In this document: piece by piece, positions 6,569-6,623 of the stretch
Layout of the letters: each line of letters starts with the position of its first letter
How positions within the stretch are numbered: the stretch's first letter is position 1
Source: a bacterium
Lineage (GTDB): Bacteria; Auribacterota; UBA3054; B51-G9
Reading direction: 5' to 3'
DNA: 6,623 bases
NCBI GenBank assembly: GCA_029939815.1
Contig: JAOZSF010000060.1
Location: 2,174-8,796 of the forward strand
Program-made: the position numbers and the translations under genes
Notes under the pieces: model-generated
Databases searched by the model: none
Seen by the model: the letters and a program-made list of their open reading frames with translations, nothing else
What the model was told of the DNA's origin: nothing

Positions 6569-6623
6569 GTTATTCGTTATTCGTTATTCGTTATTCGTTA
6601 TTCGTTATTCGTTAATCGTTATT
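6569..6623. repeat. 7-bp tandem repeat (GTTATTC) upstream of groES, cut by the window end
   Basis: Six perfect GTTATTC units (6569-6610) are followed by one variant GTTAATC (6611-6617) and a partial unit to the last base. On the groES strand the unit reads GAATAAC. The near end is only 11 nt from the groES Shine-Dalgarno, so the array lies in the 5' leader or promoter region. Its true length is unknown because it leaves the window. It has the same period as the array at 3221-3254 but a different unit. Confidence 0.95.

Noticed and set aside
6543..6623. CIRCE operator (TTAGCACTC-N9-GAGTGCTAA) upstream of groES
   Set aside because: I looked for it on both strands and no such half-site is present; the segment is the heptamer repeat.

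Overview
The window is an AT-rich bacterial chromosome segment with five complete protein genes, all on the minus strand. In transcription order they are groES, groEL, a terminator, rmuC, a trimeric purine nucleoside phosphorylase gene (punA), and a predicted lipoprotein that joins a sulfatase-like domain to TPR repeats. The GroEL sequence (start MAKQLLFDENARRAIL, GGM tail) and the sulfatase-like lipoprotein recall the PVC superphylum, perhaps Lentisphaerota or Verrucomicrobiota. That placement is an impression from sequence style, not a phylogeny. I see no RNA gene, CRISPR array, transposase or phage gene.

Right side (6623 to 4440): a 7-bp tandem repeat (unit GTTATTC on the plus strand) runs off the window end and sits directly in front of groES. 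groES and groEL follow with a 50-nt gap. Each has a strong Shine-Dalgarno sequence, and the two leaders are nearly identical. No CIRCE operator is visible in the 81 nt upstream of groES, so the promoter and any heat-shock operator must lie outside the window. A strong intrinsic terminator (10-bp stem, T7) ends the chaperonin operon.

Middle (4440 to 2297): a probable promoter (TATAAT) lies between that terminator and rmuC. rmuC encodes a membrane-anchored coiled-coil protein with a PD-(D/E)XK-like nuclease core. Its last codon and stop lie inside a second 7-bp tandem repeat (CATTCAT). The 116-nt gap before punA is hairpin-rich and has no clear terminator, so rmuC, punA and the lipoprotein gene may be co-transcribed. 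These three genes lack a recognisable Shine-Dalgarno sequence, unlike the chaperonin genes.

Left side (2255 to 1): the sulfatase-like domain has Thr at the position of the formylglycine Cys/Ser and an Asp-His metal pair, so it is probably not a classical sulfatase. Downstream of its stop, positions 1 to about 210 hold the most unusual structure in the window. Two copies of a roughly 90-100-nt multi-hairpin unit lie in inverted orientation, bounded by a 16-bp perfect inverted repeat. Stem sequences differ between the copies while pairing is kept. It looks like a REP/BIME-like or MITE-like non-coding repeat.

The genes are mostly housekeeping: protein folding, nucleoside salvage and genome maintenance, plus one envelope enzyme of unknown substrate. 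Novelty, if any, lies in the repeats and in the variant active site of the lipoprotein.
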